DNA of 64,000 bases from CAZPAN01 sp964581165 (GCA_964581165.1 CAZOMM010000001.1:15051-79050); one strand, 5' to 3'; counted from the stretch's first letter, positions 1-8,300 are shown. The notes: a model not told the origin generated them from the letters alone. Program-made: numbers and translations.

Positions 1-514
1 GCTCACAGGAGGTTCGGCCTGTGGTAAGAGCAGCTTTGCAGAAGAGCTGGCACTTAGATTGGGTGGAAACCTTGTTTATATAGCTACCATGCGCCCTTAT
101 GGTGAGGAAGGCCTAGCTAAGATTAAGCGTCATCGAAAGATGAGAGCATCAAAGGGTTTTACAACAATCGAGTGTCAGATTGATCTAATCAATGTAGTGG
201 TAGATCCCGAGTCTACAGTTTTGCTCGAATGTCTATGCAATCTAATGTCCAATGAGATGTTTGATGAATTTGGGAATTTGAGAGATGTTCAAGCAAAAAT
301 AGTCTCTGATATCAACGAATTGGCTAAGCGCTGTCAAAATCTGATAGTTGTTACAAACGATGTAGCTTCGGAATATCTTGATGATTATGACGAGGGGACG
401 CGCGAGTACGCACTTGCGATAGGCAGGGCCAATATAGACTTGGCTGCTCAATCGGATCACGTTTATGAGTTAGTTTGTGGGATCCCTCTGCTGTTAAAAG
501 GCGAGCTTTTATGA
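1..514 (+). CDS. cobU: Adenosylcobinamide kinase / guanylyltransferase (5' partial)
   Basis: The start codon lies upstream of the window; reading opens at base 2 and runs to TGA at 512-514. The translation begins in the P-loop GGSACGKSSFAEE, followed by the IATMRPYGEEG stretch and the KRHRKMR segment, which matches the guanylylated-histidine region of CobU. CobU phosphorylates adenosylcobinamide and transfers GMP to it in the late nucleotide-loop steps of cobalamin synthesis. The C-terminus keeps the family ending (VCGIPLLLK), but the usual TNEVGxGIVP motif is replaced by TNDVASEYLDDYDEG. The gene overlaps cobS by 4 bp (ATGA), so the two are probably translationally coupled. Family assignment is secure. 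Whether both activities remain is uncertain because of the altered motif and the second CobU-like gene at 1281. Confidence 0.9.
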   Translation, partial: LTGGSACGKSSFAEELALRLGGNLVYIATMRPYGEEGLAKIKRHRKMRASKGFTTIECQIDLINVVVDPESTVLLECLCNLMSNEMFDEFGNLRDVQAKIVSDINELAKRCQNLIVVTNDVASEYLDDYDEGTREYALAIGRANIDLAAQSDHVYELVCGIPLLLKGELL

Positions 515-1284
515 CGTTGCTTAGATCGATAGCGATGGCATTTTCGATGTTTTCCATCGTTCCTATGCCAAGGATTGAGTGGAACCCTAAATCCATGCGC
601 TACTCCTTGGCGGCCTTTCCCTTAATAGGCGTTACTGTTGGCCTTTTGCTTTGGGGATGGGTAAGTCTTTGTGCTTTGCTGGACCTTAAGGCTGCCATTC
701 GGGCATTAGGCTTGGTTTTGATTCCTCTTGCTGTGAGTGGCGGAATTCACATGGACGGCTTTGCCGATACTGTAGATGCAATTGCTAGTAGGGCAGAACC
801 TAATCGCCGCCGTCAGATCCTGAAGGATTCAAACATCGGTGCTTTTGCGGGCATGGGCATAGCTAGCTATCTGATTATTCAATTTGCCATAGCAATGGAG
901 CTAGAAATTACGGCTCCGTCTTTAGCTTGCATTTGTATTTCGCCTGCTTTAGGAAGAACAATTAGCGGTATGGCTTCGATTGCTTTTCCGGGAAGTTCTA
1001 AAACTGGCCTTTTGGGAACATTTAGGGAGTCAAGCGATAAAAGACCTGCATTTATAGCGCTTGCCATGATGTTTGTACTGCTAGTTGTGCTTCTAGGAAT
1101 CTTTGCTGGTTGGCCTGCTGCCGTAGGGGCGCTTTGCATTGCTGTTCTTGTTAGCGCTTTTGTGTACCGAATGGCAACAAAGCGCTTTGGCGGCATGAGC
1201 GGTGATATTGCGGGCTATCTGCTGCAGCTAATAGAACTTGCATACCTTGTACTGGCTTTTGCTGTAGGAAGGATGTGGATATGA
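511..1284 (+). CDS. cobS: Adenosylcobinamide-GDP ribazoletransferase (cobalamin 5'-phosphate synthase)
   Basis: CobS joins adenosylcobinamide-GDP to alpha-ribazole(-phosphate) in the cytoplasmic membrane, the last assembly step of adenosylcobalamin. The 257-aa product has the family signature GGIHMDGFADTVDAI followed by R-R-x-I-LKDSNIGAFAGMG (about residues 80-120). Several hydrophobic segments fit the known polytopic topology. I take ATG at 511 (MTLLRSIAMAF) rather than an upstream in-frame codon, because it forms an ATGA overlap with cobU and gives the usual family N-terminus. The stop overlaps the next CobU-like gene in a second ATGA junction. Length is normal for the family. Confidence 0.93.
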   Translation: MTLLRSIAMAFSMFSIVPMPRIEWNPKSMRYSLAAFPLIGVTVGLLLWGWVSLCALLDLKAAIRALGLVLIPLAVSGGIHMDGFADTVDAIASRAEPNRRRQILKDSNIGAFAGMGIASYLIIQFAIAMELEITAPSLACICISPALGRTISGMASIAFPGSSKTGLLGTFRESSDKRPAFIALAMMFVLLVVLLGIFAGWPAAVGALCIAVLVSAFVYRMATKRFGGMSGDIAGYLLQLIELAYLVLAFAVGRMWI

Positions 1285-1622
1285 TCCTAGTTGTTGGCGC
1301 TGCTGCATCTGGCAAGCGCGATTATGTGAGATCTTTGGGCTACGATGATAGTTCTATAGCCGATGCTCTTATCGATGACAGACCTGTTTTGGTAAATCTT
1401 CAAGATTTGGTATTGCAAGATCCAGGCAAGGCCTCAGACTTGTTTGATGTGTTGCTTGGCAAAGAAGTTGTAGCTTGTAATGAGGTAGGGAGCGGAATTA
1501 TACCCGCAACTCCAGAATTAAGGCGAGCAAGAGAAGCAACAGGGCGCCTATGTAATCGTCTTGCTAAAGAAGCTACAAATGTAGTACGAATGGTTAGCGG
1601 AATTCCTGTGACAATTAAATAA
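1281..1622 (+). CDS. Mini-CobU-like P-loop protein
   Basis: This 113-aa protein starts at ATG 1281, overlapping the cobS stop (ATGA). It carries a P-loop near its N-terminus (VVGAAASGKRDYV) and then jumps to a C-terminal half very like CobU: ACNEVGSGIIP (about residues 66-76), an R-x-x-x-GRLCNRLAKEA segment, and the ending MVSGIPVTIK. The central region of full-length CobU, which carries the guanylylated histidine, is absent. It keeps the NEVGxGIVP motif that the full-size CobU at the window start has lost. It could be a regulatory or partner subunit, a dedicated cobinamide kinase, or a decaying duplicate. Its intact frame and tight coupling argue against decay. Confidence 0.7.
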   Translation: MILVVGAAASGKRDYVRSLGYDDSSIADALIDDRPVLVNLQDLVLQDPGKASDLFDVLLGKEVVACNEVGSGIIPATPELRRAREATGRLCNRLAKEATNVVRMVSGIPVTIK

Positions 1623-1643
1623 TTAAATCGATTGGAGTTTTTT

Positions 1644-2207
1644 ATGCGAAGAACATTTGAAGAAGATCTTCAAAGAGCTGTAGATTTTCATGGGCATCTG
1701 TGCGCTGGACAGGTTATCGGAACTAGATTGGCGAGGCTCGGCCTTTCGCTTTTTGGCCTTGAAGGATCTGAAGATGCTCGTGACATCGTGGTTTTTGTAG
1801 AAAACGACAGGTGCTGTGCCGATGCTGTTTGCGTAGTTGCTGGAGCTCATCCTGGCAAACGTCGCTTGAAGATGTACGACTACGGCAAGCTAGCTGCGTC
1901 ATTTTTGGACATTTCTACCGGTAAAGCCTATAGAATCGCTCCCAAAGAAGTAGGCCATTGTGGGCATGATGACGATCCAATCGTCTTTTTTGAGCGCTTT
2001 ACAGACGAAGAAATGTTTGATGTTCAAGCTGTAAAAATCGTATTAGATCCCAAAGATTCACCCGGCAGGCCTTCTAGGCGAATAGAATGCGAAAAGTGTG
2101 GCGAAAGAGTTCTTGATGGTCGTGATGTTGAAATAGATGGTCATTTCTACTGCTATGCCTGTGCAGGAAAACCAATCTACTACTCCGTGCTCGTTAACAA
2201 TGAATAA
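1644..2207 (+). CDS. FmdE-family protein with C-terminal zinc ribbon
   Basis: The 187-aa product matches the FmdE family (named after a formylmethanofuran dehydrogenase subunit). It has VDFHGHLCAGQVIGTRLA near the N-terminus, an ENDRCCADAVCVVAG block with paired cysteines, and a C-terminal zinc ribbon (CEKCGER ... YCYACAGK). ATG 1644 is chosen because GGAG lies 6 bp upstream at 1634-1637; an in-frame TTG at 1632 has no such signal. It sits 21 bp after the mini-CobU gene, so it probably belongs to the cobalamin transcript. FmdE homologues in bacteria without methanofuran are often near molybdenum/tungsten or corrinoid genes, but their biochemical role is unsettled; I do not assign one. Confidence 0.8.
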   Translation: MRRTFEEDLQRAVDFHGHLCAGQVIGTRLARLGLSLFGLEGSEDARDIVVFVENDRCCADAVCVVAGAHPGKRRLKMYDYGKLAASFLDISTGKAYRIAPKEVGHCGHDDDPIVFFERFTDEEMFDVQAVKIVLDPKDSPGRPSRRIECEKCGERVLDGRDVEIDGHFYCYACAGKPIYYSVLVNNE

Positions 2208-2233
2208 TTTATATATCACCCTGTGAATTACAG

Positions 2234-2270
2234 TGCGTTCTAATATTTTTTTCTACTTTATTAGAATGCA
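2234..2270. other. Intergenic inverted repeat after the cobalamin operon
   Basis: A 12-bp inverted repeat (2234-2245 TGCGTTCTAATA with 2259-2270 TATTAGAATGCA, one G-T pair, 13-nt T-rich loop) lies 27 bp after the FmdE stop and 79 bp before the response regulator. No U-tract follows the right arm, so it may be a weak terminator or an operator. Confidence 0.45.
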
Positions 2271-2348
2271 GCCTTAAAAGTAAGCTTCTTTCAATTCCTC
2301 TTCAGTTTACTTATTTAGAGTCGAAGTTTCGAAAGGGGGTTTGCATAT

Positions 2349-3032
2349 ATGAACATACTTGTCGTTGAGGATGAGGAGAGTTTGGCGGCCGCGCTCAAGC
2401 AAATACTTATCGACTCTGGGTATGGTGTCGATGCGGTTTTTGATGGCCAGGCCGGACTTGACTATGCGATGAGTGGAATGTATGACGTTGTGGTCTTGGA
2501 CGTTATGCTTCCCAAAATGGACGGCTTCGAAGTAGTCCAGCGGATGAGGCAGCTTGGAAATTCGACACCAGTTTTGCTTCTTACCGCTCGTACCACCCTT
2601 TCCGACAAAGTCACCGGTTTAGATAGCGGTGCAGATCAGTACATGACCAAGCCTTTTCAGCCCGAAGAGCTCCTAGCGAGAATTCGTGCAATGTCTCGTA
2701 GGAAGGGGGAAGTAGTGTACGAAAAGCTGGAATTTGGGGATCTAGAACTTAACCTAGATACCAGCGAACTCAAATGCGGAAACAGATTCGTTCATCTTAG
2801 CTACAGGGAGTATGAGGTAGCTAAACTGTTTATGTCCAACCCTAATCACACATTTTCTAAAGAGCAAATTCTTCTTAAGGTGTGGGGTGTGGGTTCAGAG
2901 GTAGCCGATAACAGTGTAGAAGCTTATGTTTCGTTCTTGCGCAAAAAGCTGAAGTACCTTAGAACCAACGTAGAGATAGCCACATTGCGTATGCTGGGCT
3001 ATCGCATGCAGGAGAAAAACGCAGATAGGTAA
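2349..3032 (+). CDS. OmpR/PhoB-family response regulator
   Basis: The 227-aa protein has an N-terminal receiver domain with acidic pocket E7/D8, phosphoacceptor D51 (VVVLDVMLPKMDG), a switch threonine in LLLTA and K in MTKPF. The C-terminal half is an OmpR-type winged helix (FGDLELN...LSYREYEVAKLF ... VAVSFLRKKL-like end). The SD GAAAGGGGG lies just before the ATG. It is followed by a sensor kinase 81 bp downstream, so the two make a canonical two-component pair. The signal sensed cannot be read from the sequence. Confidence 0.93.
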   Translation: MNILVVEDEESLAAALKQILIDSGYGVDAVFDGQAGLDYAMSGMYDVVVLDVMLPKMDGFEVVQRMRQLGNSTPVLLLTARTTLSDKVTGLDSGADQYMTKPFQPEELLARIRAMSRRKGEVVYEKLEFGDLELNLDTSELKCGNRFVHLSYREYEVAKLFMSNPNHTFSKEQILLKVWGVGSEVADNSVEAYVSFLRKKLKYLRTNVEIATLRMLGYRMQEKNADR

Positions 3033-3054
3033 GAGAAAGTTCTTCAACTAGACT

Positions 3055-3096
3055 ACGAGACTCGTCTGTGGTAGAAACGCAGCGAGTCTCGTTTCG
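3055..3096 (+). terminator. Hairpin between response regulator and kinase genes
   Basis: A perfect 10-bp stem (3055-3064 ACGAGACTCG with 3083-3092 CGAGTCTCGT), 18-nt loop, then TTCGTGTTTT. It lies between two genes expected to be co-transcribed, so it may be a partial terminator that lowers kinase expression relative to the regulator. Confidence 0.5.
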
Positions 3097-3113
3097 TGTT
3101 TTAGGAGCAGCTT

Positions 3114-4487
3114 TTGTTTATAAAGCGGAGTACTTCCACAAAGCTTTTTAAAACTTTTAAGCGACGTATTACATTAGTAGCCACACTTGTGCTAACTGTA
3201 GTGCTTTTTCTTATCCTTCTCATTTTTAATGTTGACATGTATCGCCACCAGCTAAATGAAATCCGAGGCGCAATGAGATATGCCTTGGATATAGGGGGAA
3301 GCGATCTCTATATTCCCGATATGGAGTTTTATGATGGCGAGGGCAATATAGAGTCTAACAACAGAGCCTTGTATCAGGGCACTGTGATTGTCTATACCGT
3401 AGAGGTTAGCAATACTGGGCTTATTGTTTCTAGGAGCGATAACGTTTATGTCAACGAGGCTGTCCTAGTAGATTCGGTGTTGCAAATCCTGACCTCCGAC
3501 GAAGAAAGAGGAGAGATTAAAGAGTACAGTCTTCTGTACGAAACCCGCGAAATTACCGGTGGAATTAGAATCGCTTTTGCAGATTCCGAGGGATTAAATT
3601 CCTCCGTTTTATCTAGGGCAACATTTTCGGCTCTTATGCTTCTTGTTTCGGCTGTTGTCTTTTTGATTATTAGTTACTTTATTGCCAGAGTTTCTGTTAA
3701 ACCGGTGGAAAATGCTTGGAAGTCACAACAGCGTTTTGTCGCAGATGCGTCTCATGAACTCAAAACTCCCCTCACCGTAATGCTTGCAGACAGTGACATT
3801 GTCAAAATGCACCCAGAGTCTACAGTCAAAGAGCAGATGCGGTGGATCGATGGAATTCATGATGAGGGAATCAAGATGCAAGGCCTTGTTCAGGATTTGC
3901 TTTTGCTAGCTCAAACAGAGCCTGGGAGCTATGGCGAAGAAGATACTGCCAATTTGGAGAAAATCGATCTTTCTGGTCTTGTCGAAAAGGATGTCCTGCA
4001 GTTTGAGGCACTTGCTTTTGAACGGGGGATTGAGTTTGAAAGCGAGATTGAGGATGGTTTAAACATTAAGGGTGATCTTGAGAAGGTAGATCGAGTTGTG
4101 AGAATTCTGCTTGATAACGCCCTTAAGTATGCCAAAGGTGCAGCTGAGGACTCAGATATCAAAAACGCTGGCTTGTCTTTGAATTTAGACGAGATGTCTG
4201 CTGATGCTTTGCAAAATGTTGTAAAGGTAAGCTTGGCTAAAGGAAGATCTCAGGCTGTGCTTAAAGTTAACAATGGGGGAGAGCCGATCCCAGAAGAAGA
4301 TTTGCCCCATGTGTTTGAGAGGTTTTATAGGGGAGATAAGGCACGCACTGGGTCTGGCTCAAGTTCGGGATTTGGACTAGGGCTTGCAATTGCGCACAAT
4401 ATTGTTACTGGTTACGGCGGGAATATAGACGTAAGCAGCGATGCAGAAAATGGCACCACCTTTACTGTACGCCTGCCTTTGTTCTAA
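3114..4487 (+). CDS. Membrane sensor histidine kinase
   Basis: The 457-aa protein begins with TTG at 3114; AGGAG at 3103-3107 supports this start. A transmembrane segment at about residues 18-40 and another at about 170-195 flank a ~130-residue extracytoplasmic sensor domain. The HisKA motif FVADASHELKTPL places the phosphorylated histidine near residue 214. A HATPase_c domain follows, with an N-box (RILLDNALKYAKG), FERFYRGD and GFGLGLAIAHNIV. Together with the regulator upstream it forms a two-component system. The ligand of the extracytoplasmic domain is not recognisable. Confidence 0.92.
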   Translation: MFIKRSTSTKLFKTFKRRITLVATLVLTVVLFLILLIFNVDMYRHQLNEIRGAMRYALDIGGSDLYIPDMEFYDGEGNIESNNRALYQGTVIVYTVEVSNTGLIVSRSDNVYVNEAVLVDSVLQILTSDEERGEIKEYSLLYETREITGGIRIAFADSEGLNSSVLSRATFSALMLLVSAVVFLIISYFIARVSVKPVENAWKSQQRFVADASHELKTPLTVMLADSDIVKMHPESTVKEQMRWIDGIHDEGIKMQGLVQDLLLLAQTEPGSYGEEDTANLEKIDLSGLVEKDVLQFEALAFERGIEFESEIEDGLNIKGDLEKVDRVVRILLDNALKYAKGAAEDSDIKNAGLSLNLDEMSADALQNVVKVSLAKGRSQAVLKVNNGGEPIPEEDLPHVFERFYRGDKARTGSGSSSGFGLGLAIAHNIVTGYGGNIDVSSDAENGTTFTVRLPLF

Positions 4488-4587
4488 TTTGGCTGTAGCC
4501 CCGTTTTAGCGATTCTTCATGTTAAAAACCATCGCTATTGCTGGCTATTGCTGGCGAGGACTGTTTGAGTCCAGCGCGGCTTCTGCA

Positions 4588-4626
4588 CACCCATCCGGCA
4601 ATGCTGTCAATTCTGCTTTAACATGG
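4588..4626 (+). repeat. Dispersed ~39-bp repeat, copy A
   Basis: One of the degenerate intergenic repeats sharing the core TGTCAATTCTG followed by a TTT-rich stretch and CATGG/CATAG. By eye it matches copy B (30370) at 32 of 39 positions. It lies between the convergent kinase and thrS genes. Confidence 0.6.
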
Positions 4627-4656
4627 GGCGGTAGCGATTTGGCCTGGAGTAGCAAT

Positions 4657-4681
4657 GTGGCCTGCTATTGCAGCAGGCCAC
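4657..4681. terminator. GC-rich hairpin downstream of thrS
   Basis: A perfect 10-bp stem GTGGCCTGCT/AGCAGGCCAC with a 5-nt loop (4667-4671), 47 bp beyond the thrS stop, in the convergent space with the kinase gene. No U-tract flanks it on either strand, so it may terminate poorly or protect the 3' end of the mRNA. Confidence 0.5.
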
Positions 4682-4728
4682 AAACTAGAGTTCAAATCGC
4701 CTCTAACCCAAAAACTAAGGTTCAAAAA

Positions 4729-6645
4729 CTAGAGCACCGACTCTTCGATAATCTTGAGGAAGTCATCCAGTGGCCTATCTCCCAAGTTGCCCTGAGACCT
4801 CTCTCTTACCGACACTGTGCGATCTTGCTGCTCACGATCTCCGACCACCAGCATGTAGGGGATCTTTTGTTGCTGAGCCTTAGCAATCTTGGCCTTCATA
4901 GGCTCATTTTGCTGATAAAGCTCAGCGCGTCCACCCAAGGCGCTAATTTTGGAGTGAATTTCGTTTGCGTAGTCGCAGTGTCTGTCTGCAATAGGGATAA
5001 TGGCAACCTGAATAGGCGCAAGCCATAGCGGCAAAGCACCTGCGTAATGCTCTATCAAAATCCCCAAGAATCGCTCGATCGAACCAAAGATTGCCCTATG
5101 AAGCATCCAGGGTCTTTCGTCGGTATTATCTTCGGTGCGATAAATCAAGCCAAAGCGTTCGGGTAGGTTAAAGTCAACCTGCACAGTTGAGCACTGCCAA
5201 GTTCTTCCAATTGCATCTTTTACCTTGATATCAATCTTGGGGCCGTAAAATGCTCCGTCGCCTTCGTTGATCTCGTAGTCGAGTTTGTGCTTTGCGCAGG
5301 CTTGACGTAGGGCTTCGGTTGCATGTTCCCACATGTCGTCGGTGCCAATAGACTTTTCGGGCCTAGTTGAGATCTCGGCCTCATACTTAAAGCCAAAGGT
5401 AGACATGATGTGGTCAACCAAATCGAGTATTGCTACAACCTCGTCAACTACCTGGTCTCGTGCGCAATAGACATGGGCATCGTCTTGAGTAAAGCCGCGA
5501 GCTCTCAAAAGCCCATGCACAACTCCACTCATTTCGTGACGATAAACAGTTCCAAATTCAAAATATCTAAGTGGCAAATCACGATAGGAGTGCAGGTCGT
5601 TCTTGTACAGCATCACATGCCCAGGGCAATTCATGGGCTTTACGCCATACTCCGAATAACGAGGTTCTTCTTCGCTACCCTCGTTGATATTGAAGAAGTA
5701 CATATTTTCGCGGTAGTAGTCGTAATGTCCCGAGGTCTTCCAAACATCTGCATTGTAGATATGTGGAGTAATTACCTCTTCGTATCCGCGCGCATACAGG
5801 TCTCGACGCAGCCATTCCTGCAAAATGCGAATAACTCGTGCTCCTTTGGGAAGATATAGAGGTAGACCTACACCAGCCATGGGATCCATCGTAAAGATGC
5901 CAAGCTCACGCCCGAGTTTTCTATGATCTCTCTTTTCGGCCTCTTCGAGCCTAGTGAGATAATTTTTAAGATCCTTTTTCGAAAACCAAGCAGTTCCATA
6001 GATGCGCTGGAGCATCTGTCGCTGTGAATCTCCGCGCCAGTAAGCCCCTGCGTGCTTCATCAACTTAAAGGCTGTTAGCTTGCCGGTAGACGGGATGTGG
6101 GGGCCACGGCAAAGATCAGTAAAGTCTCCCTGGGTGTATAGGGTGATGGGGGCATTTTCGGGAAGCTCGTCTATCAACTCAAATTTGAGTTCTTGTTTAG
6201 GTAGAGCCTCTATGGCCTCGGCTTTAGAAACCACGCGTCGAGAGAAGGGCTGGTCTGCAGCAACAATTTGATGCATGCGCTCTTCGATCTCGTTTAGATC
6301 TTCAGGTGTTACTGGTCTGCCAATCTCAATATCGTAGTAAAACCCGTCTTCTATGGCCGGGCCAATTCCAAACTGTGCATTTGGATGAAGCTGCTTGATT
6401 GCTTCTGCCATGATATGGGCCGCTGAGTGTCTAAGGATATCGAGAGCCTCAGGAGATTTAGATGTGATTATTTCGACTGTTTGGTCATCTGATATTTCGT
6501 GACTCAGGTCAACCAGCTCGCCATCTAACTTGCCTGCTAGGGCTGCTCGAGCAAGTCCGGAACCGATTTCTGCGGCTACGTCATAAACAGTCGCAGGCTG
6601 CTCAAATTCTTTTTGTGAACCATCGGGAAGCTTAATCTTTATCAC
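4729..6645 (-). CDS. thrS: Threonine--tRNA ligase
   Basis: A 638-aa class II aminoacyl-tRNA synthetase that charges tRNA-Thr. Domains in order: N-terminal TGS (IKIKLPDGSQKEFEQP), the editing/SAD domain with HSAAHIMAEA (about residues 75-85) and the later CRGPH, then the catalytic core with motif 2 region (CPGHVMLYKNDLHSYRDLPLRYFEFGTVYRHE) and motif 3 (MLHRAIFGSIERFLGILIEHY). An anticodon-binding domain ends the protein. GTG at 6645 is chosen because GAGGAG precedes it by 8 bp; an in-frame TTG nine codons upstream lacks an SD. No T-box leader motif is visible upstream. Confidence 0.97.
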   Translation of the reverse strand: MIKIKLPDGSQKEFEQPATVYDVAAEIGSGLARAALAGKLDGELVDLSHEISDDQTVEIITSKSPEALDILRHSAAHIMAEAIKQLHPNAQFGIGPAIEDGFYYDIEIGRPVTPEDLNEIEERMHQIVAADQPFSRRVVSKAEAIEALPKQELKFELIDELPENAPITLYTQGDFTDLCRGPHIPSTGKLTAFKLMKHAGAYWRGDSQRQMLQRIYGTAWFSKKDLKNYLTRLEEAEKRDHRKLGRELGIFTMDPMAGVGLPLYLPKGARVIRILQEWLRRDLYARGYEEVITPHIYNADVWKTSGHYDYYRENMYFFNINEGSEEEPRYSEYGVKPMNCPGHVMLYKNDLHSYRDLPLRYFEFGTVYRHEMSGVVHGLLRARGFTQDDAHVYCARDQVVDEVVAILDLVDHIMSTFGFKYEAEISTRPEKSIGTDDMWEHATEALRQACAKHKLDYEINEGDGAFYGPKIDIKVKDAIGRTWQCSTVQVDFNLPERFGLIYRTEDNTDERPWMLHRAIFGSIERFLGILIEHYAGALPLWLAPIQVAIIPIADRHCDYANEIHSKISALGGRAELYQQNEPMKAKIAKAQQQKIPYMLVVGDREQQDRTVSVRERSQGNLGDRPLDDFLKIIEESVL

Positions 6646-6686
6646 TTTTGTTTCTCCTCGATTCTCATACAAGTTGGAAATAAAGA

Positions 6687-6716
6687 GGGCCGCACTCGCT
6701 TTTGCAAGGACGGCCC
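6687..6716 (-). terminator. Hairpin upstream of thrS / downstream of zinc-ribbon gene
   Basis: Arms GGGCCG (6687-6692) and CGGCCC (6711-6716). On the minus strand the right arm is followed by TCTTTATTT. It lies 40 bp past the end of the zinc-ribbon gene and 41 bp before thrS, so it is probably a terminator for the former, or an attenuator in the thrS leader. Confidence 0.5.
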
Positions 6717-6756
6717 AGATAACTTAGGGCTAGACGCGATGGGGCCTCCTCGGATA

Positions 6757-7281
6757 TTAGTAGGTTCTATCCGATGTTCGACGGTTTCGATTGCCGTTTG
6801 CCGACTCACGACGTTCGCGTGAATTTTGAGATGCTGTATCGCCGCGCCTTGCTGCTCTATCAGATTTACTTGGAGCAGGCGCTGCACACCAAGGACAGAT
6901 CGACCATCTTGGGTCTAGTGGCTTTCCGCATTTGTAACAGGAGTTTTTGAGCTGAGAACCACAGTTTGGGCAGACCAGATAGTCATCGCAAACGGGATAG
7001 CTGCAACGTCCACATTCTCCGTAGCGCATCAACTCGCGCTGCCTGAGCAGGTAGTCCAGCTCTTGTTCTTCTTTATCGGCTAAAAGAATATTGGGCCGCA
7101 TTGCCGAATAAAGCAGCGCTCCCAAAAAGGGGATAAGCGAAATGATCCCCCATTTAACAGGCGAAACACCTCTTTTAGGTGCATCATGAATAACCCAGAC
7201 TATTGTGATGATGTAAAGCGCCACAATAATGCTGAGTCCAAAAATAGCCACAGTTTGAACTTGTGACAGCAGCTCGCTCAA
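6757..7281 (-). CDS. Membrane protein with double zinc ribbon
   Basis: About 174 aa with two hydrophobic segments near the N-terminus (VAIFGLSIIVALYIITIVWVI and WGIISLIPFLGALLY), a charged linker, then three CxxC-type knuckles: CGRCSYPVCDDYLVCPNCG, CYKCGKPL and CPWCAAP. The tail is a basic, Arg/Ser/Asn-rich disordered stretch. This is the pattern of a membrane-tethered double zinc ribbon whose partners are unknown. A perfect AGGAGG lies about 10 bp before TTG 7281, which I prefer as start; an ATG at 7308 would add nine residues but has no SD. A related arrangement, zinc ribbons first and membrane segment second, occurs in the partial gene at 63532. Confidence 0.75.
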   Translation of the reverse strand: MSELLSQVQTVAIFGLSIIVALYIITIVWVIHDAPKRGVSPVKWGIISLIPFLGALLYSAMRPNILLADKEEQELDYLLRQRELMRYGECGRCSYPVCDDYLVCPNCGSQLKNSCYKCGKPLDPRWSICPWCAAPAPSKSDRAARRGDTASQNSRERRESANGNRNRRTSDRTY

Positions 7282-7460
7282 CTTTTCAAAACCTCCTTGC
7301 AATGCCATCACCCGATAGCATGGGAGCCGTAAGCTCGGCTGTAGAGAAGGCCTATACGTCAGATTGCACTTCGCAGTCGAGCTGTTAAAGTTTAGCAGAC
7401 ATGTTTCTTGGTCGCATGATATGCCATTAATAGCTCCGCAAACGATTCTTTTGGTTTGGT

Positions 7461-7500
7461 GCTGGTTTTAGGCCTGGCTTAGGCCTAGCTTAGAGCTGGT
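7461..7500. repeat. Short degenerate repeat, TTAGGCCTGG-type unit
   Basis: About three degenerate copies of a 10-12 bp unit (TTTTAGGCCTGG, CTTAGGCCTAG, CTTAGAGCTGG) in the space between the PadR and zinc-ribbon genes. It is one of many locus-specific simple repeats in this window. Confidence 0.5.
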
Positions 7501-7554
7501 CGTTTGATTGCAAGCGCAAGCTGGGGTAGACGCTCAGATTAAGTTTAGTGTTTG

Positions 7555-7986
7555 TTAGTGTTGGCAATTTGGAGCTTCTGGCACCTCAATGCCCAAGGCA
7601 TCCGAGGCCATCTGTCTAAGATCTTGGATAGTTAGGCAATAACAGGCTAGCGCATCAATCCATCTACGCAGACAATTTCTTCCCTTGTCTGTAAGCGTAA
7701 ACATACGCTTGGCGGCACCGGTATCGGGAGTGTCCCAAGACGCGCTAATCAGCTCCTGCTCCTCCATACGTTTAAGAGTTCTATAGATGCCTGCTGCGTC
7801 GGGTTTGCTGCCGCCAAACATTGGAGATGCTGCAGCTAGTTTGACAATCCTATATCCGTGAAGGGGTTTTTTTGATTGTGCAAGAATGGCAAGGATTGTC
7901 GGCTGAGACATTCTAGACAGGCTTTTACCTAACTCTGCACATTCATTTAAGTCGTTGTCGCTTTTAGGATGACATCCGCTCCACAT
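7555..7986 (-). CDS. PadR-family transcriptional regulator
   Basis: A 143-aa DNA-binding protein. The winged helix (about residues 28-110) has the PadR pattern: ILAILAQSKKPLHGYRIVK, then AAGIYRTLKRMEEQELISASWD and KRMFTLTDKGRNCLRRWI. AGGAG lies 8 bp before the ATG. The C-terminal helix is short, so it resembles the small PadR-s2 class. It is divergent from lysC across 625 bp. PadR proteins usually repress genes for efflux or phenolic-acid stress; the target here is unknown. Confidence 0.88.
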   Translation of the reverse strand: MWSGCHPKSDNDLNECAELGKSLSRMSQPTILAILAQSKKPLHGYRIVKLAAASPMFGGSKPDAAGIYRTLKRMEEQELISASWDTPDTGAAKRMFTLTDKGRNCLRRWIDALACYCLTIQDLRQMASDALGIEVPEAPNCQH

Positions 7987-8087
7987 TTGGTGATTCTCCT
8001 GTCAGGCATCAGGCGGTGTCCCGCCGTTTAAATTATCTCCTCAACCTTAAGAAGCGCCGCAGCCTGATTATTCTATATCGCCCAAAC

Positions 8088-8119
8088 CGTTCGCCGGATC
8101 CAAACCGTTCGCCGGATTA
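8088..8119. repeat. 16-bp tandem duplication
   Basis: Two adjacent copies of CCAAACCGTTCGCCGGAT, the second following the first after one or two bases, between PadR and lysC. A recent local duplication is the simplest explanation. Confidence 0.7.
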
Positions 8120-8151
8120 AACATTAGTCTTTGGGTACTCAGAGAGACCCT

Positions 8152-8300
8152 TGATATAATAGACCATGTCAAATATATGAGCGATGCAAAACATGGTGAG
8201 CCAACATGGTTTGTGTTGCGACAGCTCCTTATCGAACCGGCTCGAGAACATCCCATCCTGGCAAATATTGGATGTTTTCGAGTGCCGGTTCGAATATTTT
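8152..8300 (+). ncRNA. Candidate small transcript with 3' hairpin upstream of lysC
   Basis: A consensus extended -10 element (TGATATAAT, 8152-8160) is followed about 70 bp later by a long hairpin: CGAACCGGC-TCGAGAACATCC starting at 8233 pairs with the segment ending at 8292. The stem is about 21 bp with a 2-nt bulge and one G-U pair, and AATATTTT follows. No plus-strand gene lies upstream that would need this terminator. The stretch also contains a 47-codon frame from ATG 8177 to TGA 8320 without a visible SD. It could be a small RNA of about 130 nt, a leader-peptide region for lysC, or both. There is no match to the lysine riboswitch. Confidence 0.35.

Noticed and set aside
4519..5028. A 169-codon plus-strand frame overlapping the end of thrS
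   Set aside because: It is antisense to a certain gene, has no SD and no recognisable domain.
6646..6756. T-box leader upstream of thrS
   Set aside because: No T-box core sequence or specifier-loop arrangement; only a terminator-like hairpin belonging to the previous gene.
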